Source: Candidatus Elarobacter sp. | GTDB lineage: Bacteria > Vulcanimicrobiota > Vulcanimicrobiia > Vulcanimicrobiales > Vulcanimicrobiaceae | Length of the DNA: 11,611 nt | Assembly: GCA_030150085.1 (NCBI GenBank) | Contig: JASLGJ010000029.1 | Span: forward strand, 1-11,611 | Reading direction: 5' to 3' | Shown here: positions 1 to 6,222 of the stretch, one piece after another | Layout: each line of letters opens with the position of its first letter | Position numbering within the stretch: position 1 is the stretch's first letter | The notes under the pieces: generated by a model | Databases searched by the model: none | What the model was told of the DNA's origin: nothing | What the model saw: only the letters and a program-made list of their open reading frames with translations | Translations under genes and position numbers: made by a program

Positions 1-981
1 CTGGACCGCGCGCCCGACACGGCCTTCCTCGACGCGCACCGCAAGGCCGCCGCCGTCACCGTCCTCGCGCGCGACCGCGGCGGCCTGCGGGTCACCGCGT
101 ACGCGCGCGACCCCTCGGAGTTCCACGGTGCGTTCGCGCGCCATCTGCTCCCGCTGCAGGTCGCGCTGTTCACCGGCGTGCCGGTCGCGCAGGCGCAGCA
201 GCGGCTCCGGGTCCCGGTCGACGTGCACGACGTGGGCGGGCGCTTCGCCGACGCGTCGGCGGCCGAGGCCGCCAAGGGCATCGGCTACCTGTTCGTCTTC
301 CTGCTCTACCTGTCGATCCTGCTCAACGCGCAGGCCATCATGGCCTCGGTGGCCGAGGAGAAGACCAGCCGCATCGCCGAGCTGCTGGTCGCGACGATCG
401 ACCCGGCCCAGCTCCTGACGGCCAAGATCCTGGCCTCGGCGGCGACCGGGATGATCCAGCTCGCGGTCTGGGTCGCGACCGGCGCGCTGGCCGGCAGCGC
501 GGTGGTCGGGCTGTTCTCCGACAGCGCGCAGGCCGGCGGAACGGGCATCGGCCCGCTCGCGCTCCCGCCCGTCGAGGTGCTCTCGTTCGTCGCGTTCTTC
601 GCCGTCGGCTTCCTGCAGTACGGCGTGCTCTACGCGGCCGCCGCGTCGCTGATCAACCGCACCGAGGACTTGGGCAGCGTGACCGGCCCGCTGGTGGTGC
701 CGGTCGTGATCGGCTTCCTACTGGCCCAGTTCGCGCTGCAGTTCCCGAGCGCGCCGCAGCTCGTCGTCGCCTCGCAGGTCCCGCTGCTCGCGCCGTTCGT
801 GATGTTCACCCGGATCGCGGTCTCGTCGGTACCGGTCTGGCAGATCGTGCTCTCGCTGGTCGTCAACGTCGCGGCGGCGGCGCTGCTGGCCGTCGCGGCG
901 GGCAGGATCTACCGCGTCGGGCTGCTGCTCTACGGCCGCGCGCCCTCGCTCAAGCAGGTCGTCGCGACGCTGCGCGCCTAG
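1..981 (+). CDS. ABC-2 type (NatB-like) transporter permease, 5'-truncated
   Basis: This is the C-terminal 326 residues of an integral membrane permease; the start lies before the window. An extracytoplasmic-looking segment (about residues 1-90) is followed by hydrophobic stretches near residues 93-114, 147-171, 191-217, 228-247 and 262-300, the usual ABC-2/NatB arrangement. The segment SVAEEKTSRIAELL (116-129), between the first and second of these, matches the family motif in which the first helix is followed by EEK-S/T-R-E-L. Such permeases pair with a separate ABC ATPase to export ions, drugs or other small molecules. The partner, probably upstream, is not visible, so the substrate is unknown. 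It is not part of the pilus locus: it faces it tail to tail, and its TAG overlaps the stop codon of the last minus-strand pilus gene by two of three bases. No terminator fits between them. Confidence 0.85.
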   Translation: MDRAPDTAFLDAHRKAAAVTVLARDRGGLRVTAYARDPSEFHGAFARHLLPLQVALFTGVPVAQAQQRLRVPVDVHDVGGRFADASAAEAAKGIGYLFVFLLYLSILLNAQAIMASVAEEKTSRIAELLVATIDPAQLLTAKILASAATGMIQLAVWVATGALAGSAVVGLFSDSAQAGGTGIGPLALPPVEVLSFVAFFAVGFLQYGVLYAAAASLINRTEDLGSVTGPLVVPVVIGFLLAQFALQFPSAPQLVVASQVPLLAPFVMFTRIAVSSVPVWQIVLSLVVNVAAAALLAVAAGRIYRVGLLLYGRAPSLKQVVATLRA

Positions 982-1664
982 GAGCCGCAGCTCCCGTCGA
1001 GCGTGAGCGGGTTGGTCTGCGGCTGCGCGATCGCGCTCACGCCGTTGCCGTTGCCGTTCCCGTTGCCGGACGGCGGGTTGACCGAGGCCGCGAAGGCGGC
1101 TTTCAGCTCGGGATAGCACGCCACCAGCGTGCCCATGTCGGGCGACTCGAGCTGGTTGACCGTTGCGTTCCAGGGCGTCGCGGCGCTGCCGAACGCGGCC
1201 TGCAGCGAGAGCGGCACGTCGTTGGTGGCGTCGACCGTGAGCTGGGCGTGGCCGAGCAGCTTGGGACCGCTCAGCCCGGACGCGGTCGAGAGCGTCCGCC
1301 CGCAGGTTCCGCTCACCGCGGGCGTGCCGGTGGGCTGCCAGAACTGCGGGCTGGGCGCGGCCGGCGCGACCAGCGGGCTGCCGTCGGAGAGCATCTGGGC
1401 CGGCGGCAGGCCGCACGGCGCGCTGACCGGCGTGCCGACCGCGGCGCCGTACACGCCGTAGAGGCTGTACTGCTGGAACGGGTTGCCCTGCGCGGAGACC
1501 ATTCCGCCGTAGCGGGCCGCCATCTGGACCCGCTCGCCGAGCACGCCCGACTGGAGCGCCCAGACCACGCCGAACATCGCGATCAGGAAGACCGGCAGCG
1601 CGATCGCGGTCTCGATCAGCGCCTGGCCGCGGGCGCGCGCGCTCACGAGTTGGAGGTCGCGCAT
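978..1664 (-). CDS. TadE-like minor pilin (distal gene of the minus-strand arm)
   Basis: A 228-residue TadE-family pseudopilin. The N-terminus has a short basic leader, a prepilin peptidase site after Gly13 (RG/QALIET, with the conserved Glu at +5 as Glu18), then a hydrophobic helix of about residues 16-38. The remainder is extracytoplasmic and Pro/Ala/Ser-rich, with four cysteines (84, 121, 183, 226) that could form disulfides, and a short Asn-Gly repeat at about 201-208. TadE proteins are processed like Flp and are needed for pilus assembly in several systems. The start is ATG with a good Shine-Dalgarno GGGGAG 6 nt upstream, lying inside the preceding gene, which it overlaps by 22 nt. It is the last gene of the arm. 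The TadE N-terminal assignment is firm; the C-terminal domain is unrecognised. Confidence 0.85.
   Translation of the reverse strand: MRDLQLVSARARGQALIETAIALPVFLIAMFGVVWALQSGVLGERVQMAARYGGMVSAQGNPFQQYSLYGVYGAAVGTPVSAPCGLPPAQMLSDGSPLVAPAAPSPQFWQPTGTPAVSGTCGRTLSTASGLSGPKLLGHAQLTVDATNDVPLSLQAAFGSAATPWNATVNQLESPDMGTLVACYPELKAAFAASVNPPSGNGNGNGNGVSAIAQPQTNPLTLDGSCGS
1042..1067. repeat. Short 6-bp tandem repeat inside the second TadE-like gene
   Basis: About 4.3 copies of the unit CCGTTG (one copy reads CCGTTC) encode the Asn-Gly run near residue 201. The unit length is a multiple of three, so slippage would change the linker length but not the frame. Confidence 0.75.
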
Positions 1665-2668
1665 GAGTAGCTCCCCGGCGCCAGCGCGCCGCTGTAGGGC
1701 TTGATCGGGATCGTGCTCCACCAGCCGGTCACCGCCGAGAACTCCGGCCCGTTGATGCGCTCGCTGTAGGCGTCCGAGAGCGGGTACGCCTTGGCGGCGT
1801 TGCCGCCGAAGTCGTTCACGAACCAGTTGTGGCCGTTGGGCCCGGTCGCGGTCGTCGTTCCGCCGCTGAAGTCCTCGGGCGGCTGGAACGGCTTGCCGGT
1901 CTGCGGGTTGACGATCACCCCGGGCTGGATCCACTCCTCGGTCACCATCGCGCTGGTCGCGGCGGCGCGCCCGACCGCGGTGAACGTGGGCGGGGTAAAG
2001 TTGAGGAAGCCCGGCACCAGCGGCGGGACCTTGGCGCAGGTCACGATCTCGATCTGGGCCGGGGTGTAGTCGTCCTTGACCGCCGCGGGCGCGATGCCGT
2101 TGACGACCCACGCTCCGCCGTCCTGCTCGACGTCGTTGAGGGTGCCGACCCGCTTGCGGATGTCGACCACGGTGTAGCTGACCCCGCAGTCGCCGCCGTT
2201 GGCCTTGCCGCAGTTGCGCTGGAAGTCGGCCACGATCGCCTTGGCGTCGGCCTGCGCCTGCGGCAGGGTGTACTGCGAGATGCGGCTCATGAGCTGCACG
2301 TCGGCGGTGTAGCGCGCGACCGCGCTCGCATACTGCTTTCTGAGGCTTTGATAGACCGCCTGGCAGTTGGTGCTGCCGCCGCTCGCACAGCCGGAGTCGC
2401 CGGCCGACGCGACGACCATCGCCTCGAGCAGGTTGCGGATGCGCCACTCTTCCACCGAAGCCGCGTACATCACCGCCATCTGCTGGTTCCAGGCCGAGGT
2501 CTGCACCGAGAGCGCGCCCGCCGCGGCCGCGTCGGCCGCGTTCTGGGCGCGGATCTGCCAGCGCAGCACCTCGCCGTACTGCAGCGCCGAGAAGGCCAGC
2601 ACGAGCGCCGCGCCCAGCCCCATGGCCCAGATCGGCAGCGTCTGACCGCGCGCGCGCAGGCTCAGCAC
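1643..2668 (-). CDS. Tad N-terminal-like domain protein (TadG-like) of the Flp pilus
   Basis: A 341-residue protein with a single N-terminal membrane helix (about 14-32) preceded by the basic leader MLSLRARG and followed by QNAADAAAAGA (42-52). That is the hallmark of the TadE/G-like 'Tad' N-terminal domain (RG...hydrophobic...QNAADAAALAGA). The rest is predicted to be outside the inner membrane and contains several cysteines. I see no DxSxS metal site, so the von Willebrand domain of long TadG proteins seems absent. The Gly8 leader site (RG/QTLPIW) has Ile, not Glu, at +5, so peptidase processing is uncertain. The GTG start at 2668 is chosen because it precedes the domain directly and overlaps the upstream stop by 7 nt; the frame stays open further upstream, but only as a shadow of the neighbouring gene. 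No strong ribosome site is seen, so it is probably translationally coupled. Confidence 0.75.
   Translation of the reverse strand: MLSLRARGQTLPIWAMGLGAALVLAFSALQYGEVLRWQIRAQNAADAAAAGALSVQTSAWNQQMAVMYAASVEEWRIRNLLEAMVVASAGDSGCASGGSTNCQAVYQSLRKQYASAVARYTADVQLMSRISQYTLPQAQADAKAIVADFQRNCGKANGGDCGVSYTVVDIRKRVGTLNDVEQDGGAWVVNGIAPAAVKDDYTPAQIEIVTCAKVPPLVPGFLNFTPPTFTAVGRAAATSAMVTEEWIQPGVIVNPQTGKPFQPPEDFSGGTTTATGPNGHNWFVNDFGGNAAKAYPLSDAYSERINGPEFSAVTGWWSTIPIKPYSGALAPGSYSCATSNS
1671..1676 (-). promoter_or_regulatory. Shine-Dalgarno site for the second TadE-like gene
   Basis: GGGGAG on the minus strand lies 6 nt before the ATG at 1664, inside the 3' end of the TadG-like gene. It fixes the start and suggests independent initiation rather than pure coupling. 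Confidence 0.7.
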
Positions 2669-3552
2669 AGCGGGTTCCGGTAGAGCGGGTTGAAGGGGTA
2701 GAACCCGATCGCCTTCTGCCCGATCGGGTAGCCGGCCGGAACGTCGACGTCCCAGGCCGCAACCGTTTGCAGGCACGGCGTGGCCCAGGTGAGCGGCGGT
2801 TTCCCGTTGGCGACCGACGGCGGCAGCTCGCCGTCGTTGAGCAGGTTGGCGAAGACTTGCTGGTGCAGCAGCATCGCCGCGTACACCGCACCGGGGCCGA
2901 TCCCGTTCGCGGGCTGGTTCCAGTTGCTGCCGTCGAGGTATTCGGCCATGCCCAGCGCGGCCATCACCGAGTGGCCGCAGCCGTTGTTCTGCACCGGCAC
3001 GTCGCAGTGCCACATGTAGCGGAAGCCGATGAAGTACGGCGGCGCGTTGCCGTCGTCGGCGAAGTAGCCGTTCATCTTCGCGCTGGGGTCGTTGATGGTG
3101 TTGCCGTTGAGGTCGAAGCCGGTGTCGGAGACGAGCATGTTGCCCTCGATGAAGGCGCCGCCGATGTCGAACTGGCCCAGCACGCCGCCCGCGATCCCGC
3201 CCGTCTGGCCGATCGCGACCTGGGTGCGCGAGGGGCGCACGACCTGCACCCCGCCGTGGCGGTTGTTCTGCTGCGTCTGGCCGGACTGGTAGTCGACCGG
3301 GACGTTGGTGTCCTCGGGCGGGTTCTGGGTCACCGTGACCTTCGCGCCGGCGGCGATCGGAAAGGGCGAGGCGATCGCGGCGCTCGGATCGCCGCCCAGC
3401 ACCGAGGCGTGCGCGGCGACGAACGCGGCGCCGTCCGCGGAGAGCTGCGTGTAGCCGATCAGGCCCAGCTCGAACGTCCCGAACAGGAGCGTCAGCGAAA
3501 GGCCCAGCACGACGACGGTTTCGGGCAGTGCCGCCCCGCGCGGGAACTTCAC
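2662..3552 (-). CDS. Long TadE-like minor pilin
   Basis: A 296-residue pseudopilin with a very short leader (MKFPRG), a cleavage site after Gly6 (RG/AALPET, Glu11 at +5) and a hydrophobic helix of about residues 8-33, as in TadE. At nearly 300 residues it is longer than the usual TadE (often about 150-200). The extracytoplasmic part has four cysteines (183, 192, 260 and the last residue, 296), a Gly/Asn-rich stretch and aromatic clusters near 172-182 and 284-291. I do not recognise the C-terminal domain; it could be a tip or adhesin module, but that is inference. The start is GTG, sharing GTGA with the stop of flp1 (4-nt overlap). No Shine-Dalgarno is evident, so translation is probably coupled to flp1 and lower than that of the pilin. 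Confidence 0.78.
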   Translation of the reverse strand: MKFPRGAALPETVVVLGLSLTLLFGTFELGLIGYTQLSADGAAFVAAHASVLGGDPSAAIASPFPIAAGAKVTVTQNPPEDTNVPVDYQSGQTQQNNRHGGVQVVRPSRTQVAIGQTGGIAGGVLGQFDIGGAFIEGNMLVSDTGFDLNGNTINDPSAKMNGYFADDGNAPPYFIGFRYMWHCDVPVQNNGCGHSVMAALGMAEYLDGSNWNQPANGIGPGAVYAAMLLHQQVFANLLNDGELPPSVANGKPPLTWATPCLQTVAAWDVDVPAGYPIGQKAIGFYPFNPLYRNPLC

Positions 3553-3728
3553 GATCCGGTCTGCGCCGCGAAGAGCGAGTCGGCGAGGTTCTGGAGCGTT
3601 TTGCTGAGTTGCCCGGAGAGCCCGGCCAGCGCGGTGATCGAGGCCAGCGCGATGACGGCCAGGACCAGGGCGTACTCGGTCAGCGCGGCGCCTCGCTCGT
3701 CGCGCAGCAGCGCGAGAAGGGTTTTCAT
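3549..3728 (-). CDS. flp: Flp-type major pilin 1
   Basis: A 59-residue class IVb (Flp) prepilin. The leader MKTLLALLRDERG ends at Gly13, followed by the mature N-terminus AALTEYALV with Glu18-Tyr19 at +5/+6, the signature of Flp pilins, and a hydrophobic helix of about residues 14-38. Length and organisation are typical. CpaA in the opposite arm is the expected processing peptidase; the mature subunit of about 46 residues polymerises into the pilus fibre. The ATG overlaps the secretin stop (ATGA) and is preceded at 6 nt by GAGGTGAT, an unusually complete match to the 16S rRNA 3' end, consistent with a highly translated structural protein. A second Flp gene lies at 6052-6222. Confidence 0.95.
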   Translation of the reverse strand: MKTLLALLRDERGAALTEYALVLAVIALASITALAGLSGQLSKTLQNLADSLFAAQTGS

Positions 3729-5188
3729 CGGCTGATCACCTCGGGGGTCATGACGAAGACGACGTCGGTCTCGGCGCTCTGGTAGCGGGTCGAGCGGAAC
3801 AGCCGGCCCAGGATCGGCAGGTCGCCCAGGCCGGGGATCTTGTCGATGTTCTTGAGCTCCTGGCGGCGCAGCAGCCCCGCCATGACGATGCTCTCGCCGG
3901 TCTTGGTGACGACGTCGGTCGTGATGCGGCTGGTCTTGAACGAGGGCAGGGTGTAGCCCGCGACCTGGATGCCGTTGCTGAAATCGAGGTCCGAGACCTC
4001 GGGCGTGATCTGGGTCTCGACGCCGCCGTCGGGCAGGATCTTGGGCGTCAGGTCGAGCTTGACGCCGTACTCCTTGAACTGCACGTTGACCGCGTTGAGC
4101 CCGCTGGGGACGATGTACGGGATCTCGCCGCCGACCAGAAACTTGGCCTCCGAGCCCGGCATCGTCACCAGGTTGGGCGACGAGAGCACGCGGGCGTGGC
4201 CGTTGCGGATCAGCAGGTCGATCGTGGGCGCGACGAAGGTCGCGCGGATGAAGCGGTCCAGCCCGAACGCGCGCCCGGTGGCGGTCGTCGCGGCCGCGCC
4301 CTTGGGGGCCGCCTGGCCGTTGCTGTTGACTTGCGCGGCGTTGTCGAACGCGGTGAAGGACGGGTCGCCGTAGGTGATGTTGCCCGATGGGTCGATCGTC
4401 GCGTTCTGCAGCCGCACCCCGAGCTGCTGCAGCCCGGTGCGGTCCACTTCCAAGATGTAGACGTGGGTGTCGACCTGCTGGGTCGTGTCGAGCACGAGGC
4501 GGTCGACCAGCGTGCCCTTGACGTCGAGGTTGGCCCCGGCGTAGCCGCGCACGCGCTGCAGCACGCCCTCGGCGGCGGCCCGGTCGCGCACCTTGCCGCT
4601 GACGTAGACGTTGCCCTTGGTGTCGTAGTCGACCCGCACGTCGCGCGCGCCGGCGCTCGTCCCGAGCGCGGCCTGCAGGTCGCCCAGCGGGTGGGTGACC
4701 GTCACCGCGTCGACGATGTCGTACTTCTCGTTCTTGGCCAGCGCCGTGAAGCGGCCGAGCACGTCGGAGACGCGGTTCGCGTGGGCCTGGTCGCTCACGT
4801 CGCCCTTGACCACCAGCGCGCGGCCGGCGGTCTGGACGCTCACGCCGGGATCGTCGATGGCGGTGCGGATCATCTGGGCCAGGTCGTCGAGGGTCTGTTC
4901 GGTGACCGTCACGTCGAACTCGCGCCGGCCGGTGCGCGCCCACACCAGCAGCGTGGTGTGGCCGGGGGCCTTGGCGTTGACGATGACCTGCTGCGTGCCG
5001 ACCGGCACGACGCCCGCGATCTTGCCGTCCCCGACCGCGACGCGGGTCAGCCCCGGCGCCTCGATCGTCGTGGAACGGCCCGAGGTCAGCGAGATCGCGT
5101 CGATCTGCTGCGCGCGGGCGGGAGCCGGAGCGGCGACCGCGAGCGATGCGGCCAGGGCGAGGAAAACGTTGCGCGTGTCCACCGCCAT
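3725..5188 (-). CDS. cpaC: Outer-membrane secretin of the Tad pilus (CpaC/RcpA)
   Basis: A 487-residue secretin that forms the outer-membrane pore for the Flp fibre. A Sec signal peptide (about 1-26, cleavage ARA/QQ, no lipobox) is followed by the pilus-secretin N-terminal domain (about 29-96), which includes VVPVG-QQVIVNAKAPG-TTLLVW, typical of CpaC. Two BON-like segments follow (about 116-150 and 185-218), and then the secretin domain (about 235-485) with SSPNLVTMPG (336-345), GGEIPYIVPSG (353-363), YGVKLDLTPKI (374-384) and IPGLGDLPILGRLFRS (451-466). The frame is open for 50 more codons upstream, but those residues are Arg-rich and fall in the control region; the ATG at 5188 begins the signal peptide directly. 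It is the first gene of the minus arm. No pilotin gene is seen in the window. Confidence 0.95.
   Translation of the reverse strand: MAVDTRNVFLALAASLAVAAPAPARAQQIDAISLTSGRSTTIEAPGLTRVAVGDGKIAGVVPVGTQQVIVNAKAPGHTTLLVWARTGRREFDVTVTEQTLDDLAQMIRTAIDDPGVSVQTAGRALVVKGDVSDQAHANRVSDVLGRFTALAKNEKYDIVDAVTVTHPLGDLQAALGTSAGARDVRVDYDTKGNVYVSGKVRDRAAAEGVLQRVRGYAGANLDVKGTLVDRLVLDTTQQVDTHVYILEVDRTGLQQLGVRLQNATIDPSGNITYGDPSFTAFDNAAQVNSNGQAAPKGAAATTATGRAFGLDRFIRATFVAPTIDLLIRNGHARVLSSPNLVTMPGSEAKFLVGGEIPYIVPSGLNAVNVQFKEYGVKLDLTPKILPDGGVETQITPEVSDLDFSNGIQVAGYTLPSFKTSRITTDVVTKTGESIVMAGLLRRQELKNIDKIPGLGDLPILGRLFRSTRYQSAETDVVFVMTPEVISR
3735..3742 (-). promoter_or_regulatory. Very strong Shine-Dalgarno site for Flp pilin 1
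   Basis: GAGGTGAT on the minus strand is complementary to the conserved AUCACCUC at the 16S rRNA 3' end over 8 nt, with a 6-nt spacer to the flp ATG. It is formed by the Glu-Val-Ile codons of the secretin's C-terminal PEVI motif. Confidence 0.85.
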
Positions 5189-5214
5189 CGTTCTGCCCGC
5201 CGGCACGGCGTCAA

Positions 5215-5262
5215 CGCGTGAACGCCTCGTCGACGGCACGTAAAATCTCAGCCGTTCACGCG
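5215..5262. repeat. Interrupted inverted repeat, candidate operator
   Basis: CGCGTGAACG (5215-5224) and its exact reverse complement CGTTCACGCG (5253-5262) are separated by 28 bp. Two further pairs match just inside the arms after one mismatch. A related copy, CGTCAACG (5209-5216), abuts the left arm's CGTGAACG in tandem. The arm centres are 38 bp apart and flank the likely -10 region, a geometry compatible with one regulator controlling both arms. The arms are clear in the sequence; operator function is inferred. Confidence 0.6.
5241..5246 (+). promoter_or_regulatory. Possible -10 element for the plus-strand tad arm
   Basis: TAAAAT differs from TATAAT at one position and is the only such AT-rich hexamer in the gap. 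A poor -35 candidate (TGAACG, 5219-5224) lies 16 bp upstream, overlapping the left inverted-repeat arm. Transcription would start near 5252, close to the right arm. The call rests mainly on composition. Confidence 0.35.
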
Positions 5263-5270
5263 AGAAGCGG

Positions 5271-6026
5271 GTGCGAGCACGGTATGACCGATCCGTGACC
5301 ATCCCGATGCGGCGCCTCGCCGCGACACTTGTCGCCACGGCACTCTCGGCCTTCCCGGCTATCGCCCACGCCGGAACCTCGCTCGAACGAGTGGCCGATC
5401 AGGTGGGCTATGCGTACGCATGGTCGGCGTCCGCATCGGAGGTCACCCTCTCGCGTCCCGGACTCACGGTCGTCCTGCGACCCGGCAACCGCCGCTACCA
5501 GATCAACGACCGCGTGGCGTACGCCGGCGAAGCCCCCATCTACGAGAACGGCGACTTGTCCGTCTCCGCCGACGTGGTGGCCGAGCTGCGCGCACTCGCC
5601 GGGCGCTACCCGGTGACGCGTGCCACGGAGGGCACGCGCATCGGAACGAGCACCACCACCACCGTTCCCGGCCCCGCAAGCGCGAGCGGCTCGCTCTCCA
5701 TCCTGGTCTCGCCGGCACCCGGCCGCGAAGCGGTCGTCGTCGACGGGTCGGCTCCCGCGGCCCTGCGCGGCAACGCCGTTCCCGTCACGCTCACCGCCAC
5801 CGGCACGATCTCGCGCGATCTCCCGACCGTCACGCTGCAGCGCGTCACGCTCGCCACGGACGGCACCTTCCACACGATCCTGTCGATCTCGGGCATGCCT
5901 CGCGGCAGCGTCGTCACCGTCACGGCGACGTCGCTGCTGGGGCTGGCTCCGGCCTCGGCTCGGATCACCGTCGGCGCTCCGAACCGGGCCGTCGACTCGC
6001 CTCTCGACCACCTGCCCAAGGACTGA
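5271..6026 (+). CDS. Secreted stalk-like (copper amine oxidase N-terminal-like) protein with Ig-like C-terminus
   Basis: A 251-residue exported protein. With the GTG at 5271 the signal peptide is about 1-34 (basic MRRL, hydrophobic core, cleavage AHA/G); GTG at 5295 or ATG at 5307 would give shorter leaders and cannot be excluded. None has a well-spaced Shine-Dalgarno site (GAGAAG sits only 3 nt before 5271). Residues about 37-110 resemble the copper-amine-oxidase N-terminal/'stalk' domain: VTLSRPGLTVVLRPGNR, then an IND...Y-G-API-NGDLSVSADVVAELRAL pattern. A Thr/Ser/Pro linker (about 115-140) precedes a beta-rich, Ig-like segment (about 141-236). There is no enzyme motif. It heads the plus arm, just before Flp pilin 2, so a periplasmic or cell-surface role in pilus assembly or anchoring is plausible but unproven. 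It matches no standard Tad component that I know. Confidence 0.72.
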   Translation: MRARYDRSVTIPMRRLAATLVATALSAFPAIAHAGTSLERVADQVGYAYAWSASASEVTLSRPGLTVVLRPGNRRYQINDRVAYAGEAPIYENGDLSVSADVVAELRALAGRYPVTRATEGTRIGTSTTTTVPGPASASGSLSILVSPAPGREAVVVDGSAPAALRGNAVPVTLTATGTISRDLPTVTLQRVTLATDGTFHTILSISGMPRGSVVTVTATSLLGLAPASARITVGAPNRAVDSPLDHLPKD

Positions 6027-6028
6027 CG

Positions 6029-6043
6029 TCCTTCCGAGAAGGA
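6029..6043 (+). promoter_or_regulatory. Small hairpin overlapping the Flp2 ribosome-binding site
   Basis: TCCTTC (6029-6034) and GAAGGA (6038-6043) are perfect inverted repeats with a CGA loop. The right arm contains most of the Shine-Dalgarno AAGGAG (6039-6044), which sits 7 nt before the flp2 GTG. The stop codon of the stalk-like gene lies only two bases before the stem, so a terminating ribosome would cover or melt it. Confidence 0.55.
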
Positions 6044-6051
6044 GCTCCATC

Positions 6052-6222
6052 GTGAACCACTTCCTCGCCATGCTCAACGACGACGAGGGCGCGACCCTCG
6101 TCGAGTACGGCCTCGTCGTCTCCCTCATCGCCGTCGCCGCGATCGCCGCGATCGGCGCGCTGGGCGGCCAGATCACCTCGACCTTCACCAGCATCCAAGG
6201 CCACCTGGCCTCGGGCAAGTAG
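6052..6222 (+). CDS. flp: Flp-type pilin 2
   Basis: A 56-residue Flp prepilin. The leader MNHFLAMLNDDEG ends at Gly13, followed by ATLVEYGLVV with Glu18-Tyr19 at +5/+6, then a hydrophobic helix of about 14-40 and a short polar tail. The start is GTG, set by a clear Shine-Dalgarno (AAGGAG, 7-nt spacer) and by the leader length, identical to that of Flp1. The two pilins share the cleavage-site architecture but differ in most other residues, so they are paralogues, not a recent duplicate. Which one is the major subunit cannot be told from sequence: Flp1 has the stronger exposed ribosome site, while Flp2 sits next to the peptidase gene, the classic flp-tadV order. The stop TAG overlaps the GTG of cpaA by one base. 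Confidence 0.94.
   Translation: MNHFLAMLNDDEGATLVEYGLVVSLIAVAAIAAIGALGGQITSTFTSIQGHLASGK

Larger units (their letters stand above)
5189..5270. promoter_or_regulatory. Divergent intergenic control region between the two tad arms
   Basis: This is the only gap of notable length in the pilus locus, so it must hold the promoters for both the secretin-led minus arm and the plus arm. It contains one AT-rich patch (TAAAATCT, 5241-5248) in otherwise very GC-rich DNA, an inverted repeat (5215-5262) around that patch, and the palindrome CGTCGACG (5228-5235) between the arms. No convincing -35 element can be assigned on either strand. Confidence 0.7.

Noticed and set aside
1042..1067. CCGTTG repeat as a phase-variation switch
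   Set aside because: The 6-bp unit keeps the frame on slippage and there are only about four copies, so on/off switching is unlikely.
1829..2683. Long plus-strand open frame across the TadG-like gene
   Set aside because: Composition is Arg/His/Gly/Val-rich and low complexity. The minus-strand frame carries the Tad N-terminal motif and ordinary codon-position GC.
3535..3544. CCCGCGCGGG palindrome just inside the long TadE-like gene
   Set aside because: It is a loop-less 10-bp palindrome of only G and C in very GC-rich DNA, so it is easily a chance event and has no clear role.
2767..3735. Long plus-strand open frame across the TadE-like and flp1 genes
   Set aside because: Arg/Val/His-rich shadow that runs over two well-supported minus-strand genes.
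4196..5221. Long plus-strand open frame opposite the secretin
   Set aside because: Typical high-GC antisense shadow with no recognisable motif; the secretin assignment is firm.
5189..5338. A 50-residue N-terminal extension of the secretin
   Set aside because: The extra residues are Arg-rich, would bury the signal peptide and would occupy the divergent control region and part of the plus-arm gene.
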